This document shows, piece after piece, positions 44,092 to 54,225 of a DNA stretch of 64,000 nt. The translations under genes were made by a program, and so were the position numbers. Numbering within the stretch: the first letter of the stretch is position 1; each line of letters begins with the position of its first letter. The notes under the pieces are model-generated. The model was given only the letters and a program-made list of their open reading frames with translations. It was not told where the DNA came from and did no database searches. Origin of the DNA: Natrinema longum (GTDB lineage: Archaea; Halobacteriota; Halobacteria; Halobacteriales; Natrialbaceae); NCBI RefSeq assembly GCF_017352095.1, contig NZ_CP071463.1, positions 2,790,001-2,854,000 of the forward strand, read 5' to 3'.

Positions 44092-45222
44092 ATGGCGCAC
44101 GACTCAGATCGTCTGTCTAATCCGGTATCGCGGCGGAAATTCGTGGTGGCCTCGGGGGCGGCCGGCGTATCTGCACTCGCGGGCTGCTCGAGTCAGAACT
44201 CGGACGAGGGGAACGGGAACGGTAATGATAACGGTAACGGGAACGGGAACAGTAACGATAACGGGAACGGTTCGTCGAACCAACAGACCTCGACGTTGAC
44301 CGCCGATGGTTCCTCGACGGTGTATCCCATCACGAACGACGCGTCCGCGCTGTGGAACGGGAATCCGCCGGCCGACGATCAGGAGTACTGGGGCCCCGGG
44401 CAGTACGACATCGATACAGACCAGAACCTCGCCGACTACTGGGCCGGGCTCTACGGCTTCGAGGCGACCGAGGAGCGGAGTGTTCCGCCGTTCCAGACCC
44501 AGATCGCGCTGAGCCACTCAGGGACCGGCGTCGAGGCGGTCATCAACGACCGCGTCGACATCGGTGATGCGAGCTCGACCGCCGAATCCATCCTCGGCGA
44601 GGACAACGACGAACTTGACAACATCGTCGACCACGTTGTCGGCGTCGACGGCCAGCCGATCGTCGTGAGCAAGGAGATCGCCGACGCCGGCGTCACGCAG
44701 GTCACCGGTGACGAACTCCGAGCGATCTACAAACAGGAGATCACGAACTGGAGCGAGATCGGCGGCCCGGACAAAGAGATTTACGCCGTCGGCCGTGCGG
44801 AGGACTCCGGCACTGACACTGCGTTTCGGGCGAACCTCTATGGCGACCCCGACGAACCGATCAGCCCCGATACGCGGCGCGGACAGAACCAGCAGGTGGC
44901 GACCCTCGTCGAGCAAAACGACAACGCGATCGCCTACATCGCGCTCGCGTTCGTCGACCCCGACGGCGCGACGCCGCCGATCGGCCTCGAGCTGGACGGG
45001 ACCCTCTACGAGTACGGCGAGAACCTCGGTGCCAAGGGGTATCCGCTCAGCCGGGACCTCCACTGTTACACCTACGAGGATACCGACGAACGCGAGAGCG
45101 CGTTCCTCAATATGATCCTCTCTGACTTCGGACAGCAGAACTTCGTCGAACCGAACAACTACTTCATGCTCCCGGAGGAGCGCCGCGAGGAGGAACGCGG
45201 GAAGCTGGCCGATCAGGCGTAG
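44092..45222 (+). CDS. pstS: Phosphate-binding lipoprotein PstS, operon 1
   Basis: A 376-residue substrate-binding protein. Twin-arginine signal SRRKFVVASGAAGVSALAGC with a lipobox, then a Gly/Asn-rich linker (about residues 37-66) that tethers it to the membrane. The mature part begins TLTADGSSTVYPITND, the PstS phosphate-site motif, and later has ALSHSGTGVEAVINDRVDIGDAS. It captures phosphate outside the cell for PstCAB. The ATG at 44092 follows a GTG in the same frame at 44089; either could be used. First of five coupled genes. Confidence 0.95.
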   Translation: MAHDSDRLSNPVSRRKFVVASGAAGVSALAGCSSQNSDEGNGNGNDNGNGNGNSNDNGNGSSNQQTSTLTADGSSTVYPITNDASALWNGNPPADDQEYWGPGQYDIDTDQNLADYWAGLYGFEATEERSVPPFQTQIALSHSGTGVEAVINDRVDIGDASSTAESILGEDNDELDNIVDHVVGVDGQPIVVSKEIADAGVTQVTGDELRAIYKQEITNWSEIGGPDKEIYAVGRAEDSGTDTAFRANLYGDPDEPISPDTRRGQNQQVATLVEQNDNAIAYIALAFVDPDGATPPIGLELDGTLYEYGENLGAKGYPLSRDLHCYTYEDTDERESAFLNMILSDFGQQNFVEPNNYFMLPEERREEERGKLADQA

Positions 45223-45280
45223 TCGGGCTCGTCCGCGACGGTCGGTGACCGTCGTGGAACCTCGTTGATTTCACGCTATC

Positions 45281-46393
45281 ATGTTCAACACGATTGGTAT
45301 ACGGACGATATCGCAGACGGTGTCGGGGATATGGGGACAGACGCTGGCGATGGTTCGGACGGCGGCGGAACTTGACCGGCCGAGTCTGCTTCTCGCGCTG
45401 GCACAGATACTGTTCACCATCGCGGCGTTCGTCGGCTTCGTCGTGCAGTCGGCGTGGACGATCACGTTCCTATACGGGTTCCTGATGATCGCCGGTATTG
45501 GCTGGGTCGCCCGGCAGGCACTGACCGCCAAGGTCGTGACGTTCCTGATGACGGCCGCGACGCTGTCGACGCTCGGACTCATCGCGGTGTTTCTGGTGAT
45601 GGAGGCGCTCCCGGCGTTTCGTACCGCCGGCCTCGACCTCGTGTGGCCGTTCGGTTCCAACGAGTGGAGCACCTCGGCGGGGCAGTACTCGCTCGTACCG
45701 ATGATCTGGGGAACCGCGCTGACGACGGCCGTCGCCATCCTCGTGGCGGCCCCGTTCGGCGTCGCGGGCGCGTTGTTCATCAGCGACATCGCACCCGACT
45801 GGCTCCGGGAGATCGTCAAACCGGCAGTCGAACTGCTGGCGGGTATCCCGTCGATCGTGTACGGGTTCATCGGCTTTACCCTCATCAACCCTTACGTCGG
45901 GAACCTCCTCTCGATCAACCCCGGAGCGCTGTTCGCAATCGGACTCGTGATCGGCTTCATGGCACTCCCGACGGTCGTCTCGGTAGCCGAGGACGCCCTC
46001 TCGGCGGTCCCTGGGTCGATGAAAGACGGCTCGCTGGCGATGGGGGCGACGGAGTGGCAGACGATGAAAAGCGTCTCCGTCCCGACCGCGTTCTCGGGGA
46101 TATCTGCGGGCGTCTTGCTCGGGATCGGTCGCGCGATCGGCGAGACTATGGCCGCGACGGTTATGATCTCGCACAGCCGCCGGTTGCCCCAACCCGAACT
46201 GTACAACGCCTTCGACAGCACGGAGACGCTGACGACGTTTATCGCCGCGAGTTACGGCCACGTGACACCCGGTGAGATGTTCTGGAGTACGCTGTTCGCC
46301 GCCGGCGTCCTCCTGTTGGTCATCGTCACGGGGCTTGGCATCGTCTCGTCGCTCATCGAACGACGGATGCACCGCAAACTGGAGGGACAATGA
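45281..46393 (+). CDS. pstC: Phosphate permease PstC, operon 1
   Basis: A 370-residue membrane subunit with about 8-9 helices. The conserved cytoplasmic EAA loop is visible around LAMGATEWQTMKSVSVPTAFSGISAGVLLGIGRAIGETMAATVM. The first 70 residues add two or three helices not found in short PstC proteins. It stops overlapping the PstA start by four bases (ATGA). Confidence 0.92.
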   Translation: MFNTIGIRTISQTVSGIWGQTLAMVRTAAELDRPSLLLALAQILFTIAAFVGFVVQSAWTITFLYGFLMIAGIGWVARQALTAKVVTFLMTAATLSTLGLIAVFLVMEALPAFRTAGLDLVWPFGSNEWSTSAGQYSLVPMIWGTALTTAVAILVAAPFGVAGALFISDIAPDWLREIVKPAVELLAGIPSIVYGFIGFTLINPYVGNLLSINPGALFAIGLVIGFMALPTVVSVAEDALSAVPGSMKDGSLAMGATEWQTMKSVSVPTAFSGISAGVLLGIGRAIGETMAATVMISHSRRLPQPELYNAFDSTETLTTFIAASYGHVTPGEMFWSTLFAAGVLLLVIVTGLGIVSSLIERRMHRKLEGQ

Positions 46394-48576
46394 GCGACGC
46401 CTACGAAACGCGGCTCGTCGACAGTGGAGGGACGACCTACGAACGGGTCGCAATAGCGGTCGTCATCGGCTCGCTCGCGGCCTTTTCGCTCGGGGCCACG
46501 GCGCTGTTCGAGTGGATCCCGATCGATGGCTCCGTCACCGGCGCGTCGACGGCCACGTACTTCGGTGCCGCGTTGCTGGCGCTCGGCGCCGCGATCGGTG
46601 TGTTAGGCGTGCTTTCGCGCTGGGGTGGCGTGCGAACAACACCCGACCGATCTGTCGGCCTCGGCGACGCGGCCATCCAGTTCGTTCTCTGGACGATCAC
46701 GACCGGTGCGATCGCGAGCAACACCCTCGGACTCGACGCGGTCGGCTGGCTCCTCGGCGTTCCGATCGGAGGGATCGTCGGCTATCTCACCCTCGTCGCA
46801 CGCGAGGATATCAGCGCGACCCTCCCCGTCGCCGCGTTCGTCTGTTTCGTCGGCGTCGTCGTCACGACCGGCGTGATCGCGCCGAGTTGGACGTGGGAAC
46901 CGTCTGGATTCGATGCCGTGATCCCCGGCCGACTCGTGATCCCGCTGTTGACAATGGTCGGCGGTCTCTTCGCCGGCCGGGCGAGCGCCGCCGCCTACGC
47001 CGGCTTCGGGACGCGCGGCAGACAGAACGGGGCCTTTCTCCTGATCTCGCTCGTCGTCCTCCTGACGCTGTCCGTCCTCGCGTTCCTGCTCGTGTTCGTC
47101 TTCGAGCGCGGGATCACGGTCGTCCTCGAGAACCTCACCGTAGGCGCGGGGACGGCGCTGTTGCTTGTCGTCGCGGCGCTCGCATCGCTGGTCCGCAGTG
47201 GCCGGCTCGATCCGGCGACCGCCGACGGCACCGACAAACTGCTGTCGTTCGTCGCGCTCGCCGTCGGAAGCGCGCTCGCGCTCGCCGGGGCCGCGCTGGC
47301 GTTCGTCATCGTGAGGGGGAGGTCCGTCTCCGGGTACGCGGTCACGATCGAACCGACGACCGTGATCGGTGCGGCCCCGGGAGTGCTCGTCGGAGCGATC
47401 GGCCTGGCCATGCTCCGACGCTCGCGATCACCGTGGGTGCCGACCACGGAGCGGGGGCGAACCGTCGCTCGCGGTCTTCGGGTCGCGGTCGGCGCGATGA
47501 TCGTCACCGCGTTCCTCGAACTGGGCACCGGGGGGGAACTCGCGATCGGCGGTATCGCGGTCGTTCCGACGATCGCGTTCACCGTCGCCGGCGTCGCGGT
47601 GGTCGCCGCCGGAGTGCATGCGGCTACGCGGCTCGCCGTAGATCGATCGCTGCCGGCGTGGGTGCCACCACTACCATCGACCGGGACCCTCGCACTGTGG
47701 GCGTTCGTCGTCGTCTGTCTCCACGGCGTCGTCACCGGCAACTCGTTCGGCGGTGCGGTCGGGATCAATGGCAGCGGCACCATCGATTGGCCGTTCCTGA
47801 TGAATCCGTCGCAGGGACTCGGCATCCAGAAAGGCGTGATGCCGGCGCTGGTCGGGACAGTCTGGATCGTCCTCGGGGCGGTGGTCTTCGCCGTCCCGTT
47901 GGCCGTCGGTGCCGCCGTCTTCCTCACCGAGTACGCCGAAAACAGTCGCTTTACGCAGGCGGTCGACATCGCCACGAACGGGCTCTGGAGTACGCCCAGT
48001 ATCGTCTTCGGTCTGTTCGGGCTCGCCTTCCTGGTGCCTCGGTTCGGCGACAGTCCCTCGATCTTCGTCGCCCAGCTGGTACTGGGGTTCATGTTGCTCC
48101 CGCTCGTGCTGATCACGAGCCGCGAAGCGATGAAAAGCGTCCCTGACGAGTACCGGGACGCGAGCGCCGCACTGGGCGTCTCGAAGTGGGACACCATCAG
48201 AAGCGTCGTCATCCCCGCATCGATGCCGGGGGTCATCACCGGTGCCATCCTCGGCGTCGGTCGAATCGCGGGCGAGACCGCGCCGCTCTTGCTCGTCCTC
48301 AACGGGCCGAACTTCCCGAACGCCTCGCCGCGGGTTCTCGCCGGGTTCACCGTCGACGTCGGCCTCCGGCCGCCGTTCCTTCACGTCTCCAACCCGGCGT
48401 TGCTCGAGCGGGCGAGCGCGCTCCCCTACCAGCTGTACGCGGTCATCACCGCCGGCGTCGGCGCGGAGGAGTCGTTCGGCTGGGGGACGACGCTGGTGTT
48501 GCTCGGGGTCGTGCTGGCCTTCTACGCGATGGGGATCGCCTCGCGGCGGTATTTCAGGAGTAAACTACACCAATGA
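46390..48576 (+). CDS. pstA: Phosphate permease PstA with large extra N-terminal membrane domain
   Basis: A 728-residue protein, well over twice the usual PstA length. Residues about 15-440 contain about 12 hydrophobic segments unlike any PstA, then residues about 445-725 are a normal PstA half ([37 protein letters not shown] and the EAA loop [41 protein letters not shown]). Overlaps pstC and pstB by four bases each. The fused membrane domain is intact and in frame, so it is not a frameshift. Its function is unknown. Confidence 0.9.
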   Translation: MSDAYETRLVDSGGTTYERVAIAVVIGSLAAFSLGATALFEWIPIDGSVTGASTATYFGAALLALGAAIGVLGVLSRWGGVRTTPDRSVGLGDAAIQFVLWTITTGAIASNTLGLDAVGWLLGVPIGGIVGYLTLVAREDISATLPVAAFVCFVGVVVTTGVIAPSWTWEPSGFDAVIPGRLVIPLLTMVGGLFAGRASAAAYAGFGTRGRQNGAFLLISLVVLLTLSVLAFLLVFVFERGITVVLENLTVGAGTALLLVVAALASLVRSGRLDPATADGTDKLLSFVALAVGSALALAGAALAFVIVRGRSVSGYAVTIEPTTVIGAAPGVLVGAIGLAMLRRSRSPWVPTTERGRTVARGLRVAVGAMIVTAFLELGTGGELAIGGIAVVPTIAFTVAGVAVVAAGVHAATRLAVDRSLPAWVPPLPSTGTLALWAFVVVCLHGVVTGNSFGGAVGINGSGTIDWPFLMNPSQGLGIQKGVMPALVGTVWIVLGAVVFAVPLAVGAAVFLTEYAENSRFTQAVDIATNGLWSTPSIVFGLFGLAFLVPRFGDSPSIFVAQLVLGFMLLPLVLITSREAMKSVPDEYRDASAALGVSKWDTIRSVVIPASMPGVITGAILGVGRIAGETAPLLLVLNGPNFPNASPRVLAGFTVDVGLRPPFLHVSNPALLERASALPYQLYAVITAGVGAEESFGWGTTLVLLGVVLAFYAMGIASRRYFRSKLHQ

Positions 48577-49493
48577 CGGAAGCTAGCGTTACCACGACCG
48601 ACGGCACCGAGTCCGACGATACCGCGTCGAGCATCGAAACGACGACCGGCGAAAGCACCGAACGGACGAAAGCGGAGTGGCGCGAGTACTCGTTCGCCGG
48701 CGAGCCGGTCCTGTCGGTCGAGGACCTGAACGTCTGGTACGGCGACGATCACGCGCTACAGGACATCTCGATTGACATCCCCGAGGAGAGCGTCACGGCG
48801 CTGATCGGCCCCTCGGGCTGTGGGAAGTCGACGTTCCTCCGGTGTCTCAACCGGATGAACGACCGGATCGACGTCGCTCGTATCGAGGGAACCGTCGAGT
48901 TCAACGGCGAGGACATCTACGCCGAGGGGGCCAATCTCGTCGAACTCCGGAAGCGGATCGGCATGGTGTTCCAGCACCCGAACCCGTTCCCGAAGTCGAT
49001 CCGGGAGAACGTCGCGTACGGCCCGCGGAAACACGGCGACATCCAACGGGGACTCGTCCCCAAACTGCTCGGTCGCGACGAGAAGAACAAAGAGGACGAA
49101 CTGGTCGAGCAGTGTCTCCGCGATGCGGCCCTCTGGGACGAAGTCGAGGCCCGACTCGACGACAACGCCTTGGGAATCTCCGGCGGCCAGCAACAGCGGC
49201 TCTGTATCGCTCGCTGTCTCGCCGTCGACCCCGAAGTGATCCTGATGGACGAGCCCGCGTCAGCGCTCGACCCGATCGCCACCGCGAAGATCGAGGATCT
49301 CATCGAGGATCTCGCCGAGGAGTACACGGTCGTGATCGTCACTCACAATATGCAACAGGCCGCCCGCATCTCCGATCAGACCGCCGTCTTCCTGACCGGC
49401 GGCGAACTCGTCGAGTACGGTGACACCGATCAGGTCTTCGAGAACCCCCGGAGCCAGCGCGTCGAGGACTATATCACCGGCAAGTTCGGGTGA
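48573..49493 (+). CDS. pstB: Phosphate ABC ATPase PstB, operon 1
   Basis: A 306-residue ATPase. Walker [10 protein letters not shown] at about residues 79-87, signature GISGGQQQR, Walker [14 protein letters not shown] and H-loop [12 protein letters not shown]. The first 45 residues are a Ser/Thr/Glu tail not seen in most PstB. It ends with YITGKFG, the typical PstB end, and its TGA shares a base with the phoU start. It energises phosphate uptake by PstCA. Confidence 0.96.
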   Translation: MTEASVTTTDGTESDDTASSIETTTGESTERTKAEWREYSFAGEPVLSVEDLNVWYGDDHALQDISIDIPEESVTALIGPSGCGKSTFLRCLNRMNDRIDVARIEGTVEFNGEDIYAEGANLVELRKRIGMVFQHPNPFPKSIRENVAYGPRKHGDIQRGLVPKLLGRDEKNKEDELVEQCLRDAALWDEVEARLDDNALGISGGQQQRLCIARCLAVDPEVILMDEPASALDPIATAKIEDLIEDLAEEYTVVIVTHNMQQAARISDQTAVFLTGGELVEYGDTDQVFENPRSQRVEDYITGKFG

Positions 49494-50212
49494 TGGCCCG
49501 CCACGAGTATCGCGAACGCCTCGAGCGGCTTCGCGACGCCGTCGTCGCGATGGGCGATCGCGTCTGTGGGCAACTCGACGATGCCGTTACTGCCCTATTT
49601 ACCGACGACCTCACACTCGCACGCGACATCGTCGAGACGGATGCCACCGTCAACGACCGCTGTCTCGAGATCGAACGCGAGTGTCTCGACCTGGTCGCGC
49701 TACACCAGCCGGTCGCCGGCGACCTCCGTTTCGTCGTGGCCGCGTTCAAGATCGTTACCGACCTCGAGCGAGTGGCCGACCTCGCGACGAACCTGGCCGA
49801 GTATGCGCTGGCGTCGACCGGCTCCGCCTCGCCGCTTCCGGACGTCGATTTCGAGCGAATCACCGCGCTCGCGCTCGAGCAGATCGAGCGCGCACTCGAG
49901 GCGTTTTTCGACGAGGATCCGGCGGCCTGCAGGGAGGTCGCCGACCGCGACGACGAACTCGATCGGCGCTGTGAGGCGGTGGCCGAGCGTGTCGTTCGGA
50001 CGCTCATCGAGTTGCGGCTCGACGCCGACGGGCGCGTCGGAGACCGATCGCTCGGAGCCGAGGTCGACCGCCGCTCCCTCGGGCCCCTTCTCGCGGACGT
50101 CTCGCGAACCTTCGTGATCGTCCGCGACATCGAACGCGTCGGCGACCACGCGGTCAACGTCGCCGCTCGAACACTGTACGCCCTCGAGAGCGACGCGTCG
50201 CTGCTCGCGTGA
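49493..50212 (+). CDS. phoU: PhoU regulator, operon 1
   Basis: A 239-residue helical PhoU-type protein with two PhoU repeats; family marks are LVALHQPVAGDLRFVVAAFKIVTDLERVADLATNLAEYA and the second VIVRDIERVGDHAVNVAARTLYAL. PhoU damps phosphate uptake by PstCAB. It has no DNA-binding domain. ATG at 49493 overlaps the pstB stop (TGATG). Last gene of operon 1; a T-run (GTTTTTCC) at about 50329 may end transcription. Confidence 0.92.
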   Translation: MARHEYRERLERLRDAVVAMGDRVCGQLDDAVTALFTDDLTLARDIVETDATVNDRCLEIERECLDLVALHQPVAGDLRFVVAAFKIVTDLERVADLATNLAEYALASTGSASPLPDVDFERITALALEQIERALEAFFDEDPAACREVADRDDELDRRCEAVAERVVRTLIELRLDADGRVGDRSLGAEVDRRSLGPLLADVSRTFVIVRDIERVGDHAVNVAARTLYALESDASLLA

Positions 50213-50617
50213 TTATAAAACGCGCGCGCCGACTACCCGTTCGACGAACTGACCAGGATCTGGAACGAAGACGGTGCCGGGACGTGTAGCCGCTCGACGG
50301 TTCTGGAGCTGCCGGTCGGTCGGAACTGTTTTTCCGAGAGGTAATCACCGCTGTATCGATACCCCGGCTGTCACGGGTAGTCGGTCGACCGAACCGGCCA
50401 CTATAGTTCTACGAGATCTATAGTCCCCGTGTCCTCTAGTCAGATATGTACTGATATGTGCTCATCCATAATTCTGATAGGGGCGAAACACCCCTTTAGA
50501 GGGGCCATGGAGCGCGTATTGGGTCGGTCGAGATGGAAATCCTATGTACATCCGTGTATGTAGAGCTATATAGCTAACATAGCATCGTATTTCTATATAC
50601 ACCCAAAGAATCACCTG
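50213..50617 (+). promoter_or_regulatory. Regulatory region of the second pst operon
   Basis: These 405 bases contain no gene I can support. They hold a T-run near 50329, a 7-base inverted repeat ACTATAG...CTATAGT (50400-50424), the 10-bp tandem repeat GATATGTACT/GATATGTGCT (50443-50462), a C/G-run hairpin (CCCC TTTAGA GGGG near 50491), a TATGTACAT word near 50543 and a TATA box TTCTATATAC (50591-50600) about 22 bases before pstS2. GATATGTAC is shared with the pst1 region. Confidence 0.6.
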
Positions 50618-51583
50618 ATGACCGATTCCCAGACGGACCGTTCGGGCCGATCGCTTTCTCGACGAACGTTCCTCGCCGCCACGAGTACGGCAGGAGCCCT
50701 TGCGGTCGCCGGCTGTACGGAAAACACCGATAACGGGGGCAACGATCGAGTCGTCGTTACGGGAAGCAGTACGGTCCATCCGGTTTCCGACAGGATGGCC
50801 GAAGACTTCATGGCGGAGAACGACAACGTGAACGTCACTACCGACCCGACCGGGACCGGTGGCGGATTCAGTAACAACTTCTGCCCGGGCGATTCCGACA
50901 TCAACGGCGCGTCGCGTCGGATTCAGGACGCCGAGGAACAAGACTGCAGCGACAACGGGGTCGAACCGATCCAGTTCCAGATCGGTGCGGACGCACTTAC
51001 CGTTGCCGTCCACAACGACTCGCCGGTCGACTGCGTCAGCTACGACGAACTCGCTCAGCTCTGGATGCAAGACGGCGCGGAGACGTGGGCCGAAGTCAAC
51101 TCCGACTGGCCCGACGAGGAGATCGAACGCTTCGGGCCGGCGACCACCTCCGGGACGTTCGACTGGTTCAACGAGAACGTCATCGGGGACGCCGGTAGTC
51201 ACATCGAGCAGTACGAGAACACCGAAAACGACAACGAACTCATTCAGGGCATCTCCACGACGGAAAACGCCATCGGCTACTTCGGCTACGCGTACTATCG
51301 GGAGAACGAGGACGATCTCAAGGCCCTCGAGATCAGGGAGAGCGAGGACGGCGAGTGTACTGCGCCGGACCTCGACGCGGCGCAGTCGGGCGAATACCCG
51401 ATGGCGCGGCCGCTGTACATCTACGCCAGTCAGGAGTCGCTTCAGCGAGACGTCGTCTACGACTTCGTCGAATACTATCTCGAACAGGCCTCGACCGACA
51501 CCGTCACCGACGTCGGCTACGTCCCCGCGAGCGAAGACCAGGTCGAGTCGAACCTCGAGAAACTCGAGAACGCAGTGAACTGA
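50618..51583 (+). CDS. pstS: Phosphate-binding lipoprotein PstS, operon 2
   Basis: A 321-residue binding protein with a twin-arginine signal (SRRTFLAATSTAGALAVAGC) and lipobox, a short Asn/Gly-rich linker and VVVTGSSTVHPVSDRMAEDF, the PstS phosphate motif. GTGGGFSNNFCPGDSDINGASRRI and FGPATTSGTFDWFNEN complete the pocket pattern. It is 55 residues shorter than PstS of operon 1 and its linker is much shorter, so the two are not a recent duplication. First gene of the second pst operon. Confidence 0.95.
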   Translation: MTDSQTDRSGRSLSRRTFLAATSTAGALAVAGCTENTDNGGNDRVVVTGSSTVHPVSDRMAEDFMAENDNVNVTTDPTGTGGGFSNNFCPGDSDINGASRRIQDAEEQDCSDNGVEPIQFQIGADALTVAVHNDSPVDCVSYDELAQLWMQDGAETWAEVNSDWPDEEIERFGPATTSGTFDWFNENVIGDAGSHIEQYENTENDNELIQGISTTENAIGYFGYAYYRENEDDLKALEIRESEDGECTAPDLDAAQSGEYPMARPLYIYASQESLQRDVVYDFVEYYLEQASTDTVTDVGYVPASEDQVESNLEKLENAVN

Positions 51584-51632
51584 TCCCGCCGAACCGAACC
51601 ATTCACGATGGCAGTCCAACTACGCCCCAACG

Positions 51633-52574
51633 ATGAGTGAGCGATCGATAGACGTCGATCTGACGCGGTCGTCGTCGAGCCAAGTCGTCAAAGAGCGCAT
51701 CTACAAGTGGCTGCTGTTCGGCTGTGCCGCGTTGACCGTGTTCGTCACCGTGAGCATTATCGTCACGCTCGCGGCCGACGCGATCACGTTCTTCACTGAG
51801 GTCTCACCGATCGCCTTTTTCACCGGAACGGAGTGGGTGGCCCGGTCCGACGGGGGGACGTTCGGCGTCTGGCCGCTCGTCACTGCGACGTTGATCATCA
51901 CCGTCGTCTCGGCGCTCATCTCGGTGCCGACCGGCGTCGCAGCCGCCGTCTACCTCAGCGAGTACGCGAGTGAACGGATGCGGTCGGTCCTGAAGCCCGC
52001 ACTGGAGGTACTCGCCGGCATTCCGACGGTCGTTTACGGCTACTTGGCGCTGGTCTATTTGACCCCCGCACTGCAGACGATCGGGATCCCTGTCGGGACG
52101 TTCAACCTGTTGAGCGCGTCGATCATGGTCGGGATCATGATCATTCCGATGGTGTCGTCGCTGTCCGAGGACGCGATGAGTTCCGTTCCCGACTCGCTCC
52201 GACAGGCCGGCTACGGGATGGGCGCGACGAAGTACGAGGTTTCGACCGGGATCGTGATCCCGGCGGCGATATCGGGGATCTTCTCGTCGTTCATCCTCGC
52301 GCTCTCGCGAGCGATCGGCGAAACCATGATCGTCGTCATGGCCGCCGGCCTGCGGCCGCGGATGTTCGATTTCTCGAACCCGCTGAACAACCTGCTCAAC
52401 TCGGGCCAGCCGATGACGGCGGGGATGGTAAACGCCGTAACGAGCGACGCGACCGGTGGCTCGGCGACCTATTTGAGTATGTTCGCGCTCGGCCTGACGC
52501 TGTTCGTGATTACGTTCGCCATGAATCTTGCAAGCGACTACGTCGCAGCGCGCTACGAGGAGGAATACAAATGA
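51633..52574 (+). CDS. pstC: Phosphate permease PstC, operon 2
   Basis: A 313-residue membrane subunit of normal length with 6 helices. The EAA loop is GYGMGATKYEVSTGIVIPAAISGIFSSFILALSRAIGETMIVVMAAG. It begins MSERSIDVDLTRSSSSQVVKERIYKWLLFG. Its TGA overlaps the ATG of a 12-codon mini-ORF leading into pstA. Confidence 0.94.
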   Translation: MSERSIDVDLTRSSSSQVVKERIYKWLLFGCAALTVFVTVSIIVTLAADAITFFTEVSPIAFFTGTEWVARSDGGTFGVWPLVTATLIITVVSALISVPTGVAAAVYLSEYASERMRSVLKPALEVLAGIPTVVYGYLALVYLTPALQTIGIPVGTFNLLSASIMVGIMIIPMVSSLSEDAMSSVPDSLRQAGYGMGATKYEVSTGIVIPAAISGIFSSFILALSRAIGETMIVVMAAGLRPRMFDFSNPLNNLLNSGQPMTAGMVNAVTSDATGGSATYLSMFALGLTLFVITFAMNLASDYVAARYEEEYK

Positions 52575-52609
52575 CTGGCATCGACGAGACGAACGGGGTG
52601 AATCGATAA
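52571..52609 (+). CDS. 12-codon mini-ORF bridging pstC and pstA
   Basis: ATG...TAA encodes MTGIDETNGVNR. Its ATG overlaps the pstC stop (ATGA) and its TAA shares a base with the pstA ATG (TAATG). Either it carries ribosomes between genes, or it is chance. Product may be unstable or irrelevant. Confidence 0.35.
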   Translation: MTGIDETNGVNR

Positions 52610-54222
52610 TGGCGACCGACCAGCACACGACGGACTGGTACGGAACCGACGAGGCGGTCAGCCGCGTCCGGGGCACGGCATTCAAATCGCTCTGTCTCGG
52701 CGCGACGCTGCTCGCCTTACTGGCCGTCTTCGTGTTGCTCCTGTACGTGGCAAACGATGCTTTCAAGCCGCTTACGGCCGATCCGGGATGGCTGCTTACG
52801 TTCGGCGTGACGCTGCTACTCCCGGTCCTCGGCGCGACGGTCTACTACTATACCCGCGATACGCGAGCCGGTGAAACCGCAGCGATCGCGCTCGGACTGC
52901 CGGTGGTTTCGCTCCTGCTCACCGGCGGGATGTTCATCACGTTCGAACACGTCGTCAGCGTCTATCAGTGGCTCTCGATCCTCGTCGCGCTCATCGTTTC
53001 CGGCGCAATCATCGCCGCTCACAGCCGGGTTCGCGCGGCCGCCGACCTCGAGCGACTCGTCGTTCTCGTCGCGGTACCAGCCGTCGCGCTCTCTCTGATT
53101 CCCGACCTCGTCCTCTCGCTGCCGATGCTCCCGACCGAGTCGCTCGCGCTGTTGGGCTCGTTCGTCGTCCCGGTCGCGCTCGCCGTCGGCGGGTTCGTTC
53201 GCAGACAACGCGAGAACGACCGTGACGGGGCTATCGCGGCGGTTCTGACGCTGATCGCCGCGGCGGCCGGACTGGGAGTCGCCCCGGCCATCGGCCTCAG
53301 TCCGTTCGTTTGGATGCTGCTGGTCGTCGTCACTGCCGTCCCCGTCGGACTGTACGTCGAAAGCGTCGTCCGCCGCGGAGCCGGCGCCGCCGGACTCGCG
53401 TTCCCGATCCTCGTCGCCGGTGGCATCGTCGCCGGTGCCATCGTCACGGACGCGCTCGGGTTCGCCGGACCGAACTCGTGGCTCGACTGGGGCTTCCTCA
53501 CGAACCCACCATCCCGGACGCCCGAAGACGCCGGCTTCTATCCGCCGCTCGTCGGTTCGGTGATGATGCTACTGGTCATCGTCGTCTCCGCGTTCCCCGT
53601 CGGCGTCGGCGCTGCCGTCTATCTCGAGGAGTACGCCCCGGACCGAGGCCGATTGGGTCGAGTCGTCGATCTCATCGAGGTCAACATCGGGAATCTCGCC
53701 GGCGTTCCCTCGGTCGTCTACGGTGTACTCGGGCTCGCGCTGTTCATTCGGCAAGGCGGGCTCGGATCGGGAACCGCTCTCGTCGGCGGGTTCACCGTCG
53801 GACTGTTGATCCTCCCGATCGTCATCATCTCCTCGCAGGAGGCGATCAGCGCCGTTCCGGACTCGATGCGACAGGCTTCCTACGGGATGGGAGCGACCAG
53901 ATGGCAGACCGTCCGTAACGTCGTCCTCCCGGAAGCGTTACCCGGAATCATGACCGGAAACATCCTCGCCATGGGGCGAGCGATCGGTGAGACCGCACCG
54001 CTGCTGATCATCGGCGCACCGGCAGTCGTTCGAATCGCGCCGAGTTCCTTTACCAATAAGTTCAGCGCGATGCCCCGACAGATCTACACCTGGTCGAGCG
54101 AGATCGACCCCGCGTTCCAGCACGGCGTCCTCGCGGCCGGCGTTATGACGCTGCTGGTCGTCCTGCTGCTGATGAACGGTGCTGCCATCATCATCCGTAA
54201 CAAGTATCAACGCCGAGACTGA
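52609..54222 (+). CDS. pstA: Phosphate permease PstA, operon 2, with extra membrane region
   Basis: A 537-residue protein, long for PstA. The first about 270 residues add several hydrophobic segments, then the classical PstA follows (VGAAVYLEEYAPDRGRLGRVVDLIEVNIGNLAGVPSVVYGVLGLALFI and the loop SYGMGATRWQTVRNVVLPEALPGIMTGNILAMGRAIGETAPLL). The ATG at 52609 is joined to the pstC by the mini-ORF. Its N-terminal extension is smaller than in operon 1. Confidence 0.92.
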   Translation: MATDQHTTDWYGTDEAVSRVRGTAFKSLCLGATLLALLAVFVLLLYVANDAFKPLTADPGWLLTFGVTLLLPVLGATVYYYTRDTRAGETAAIALGLPVVSLLLTGGMFITFEHVVSVYQWLSILVALIVSGAIIAAHSRVRAAADLERLVVLVAVPAVALSLIPDLVLSLPMLPTESLALLGSFVVPVALAVGGFVRRQRENDRDGAIAAVLTLIAAAAGLGVAPAIGLSPFVWMLLVVVTAVPVGLYVESVVRRGAGAAGLAFPILVAGGIVAGAIVTDALGFAGPNSWLDWGFLTNPPSRTPEDAGFYPPLVGSVMMLLVIVVSAFPVGVGAAVYLEEYAPDRGRLGRVVDLIEVNIGNLAGVPSVVYGVLGLALFIRQGGLGSGTALVGGFTVGLLILPIVIISSQEAISAVPDSMRQASYGMGATRWQTVRNVVLPEALPGIMTGNILAMGRAIGETAPLLIIGAPAVVRIAPSSFTNKFSAMPRQIYTWSSEIDPAFQHGVLAAGVMTLLVVLLLMNGAAIIIRNKYQRRD

Positions 54223-54225
54223 CCC

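Noticed and set aside
46272-48146. 624-codon plus-strand frame overlapping pstA
   Set aside because: Highly Arg-rich, no domains; pstA in the other frame has a full family match and coupled overlaps with its neighbours.
50211-50220. TATA-like word at the very end of the first phoU suggesting a non-coding RNA start
   Set aside because: A single AT-rich word right after the stop codon with no other support; more likely spacer composition.
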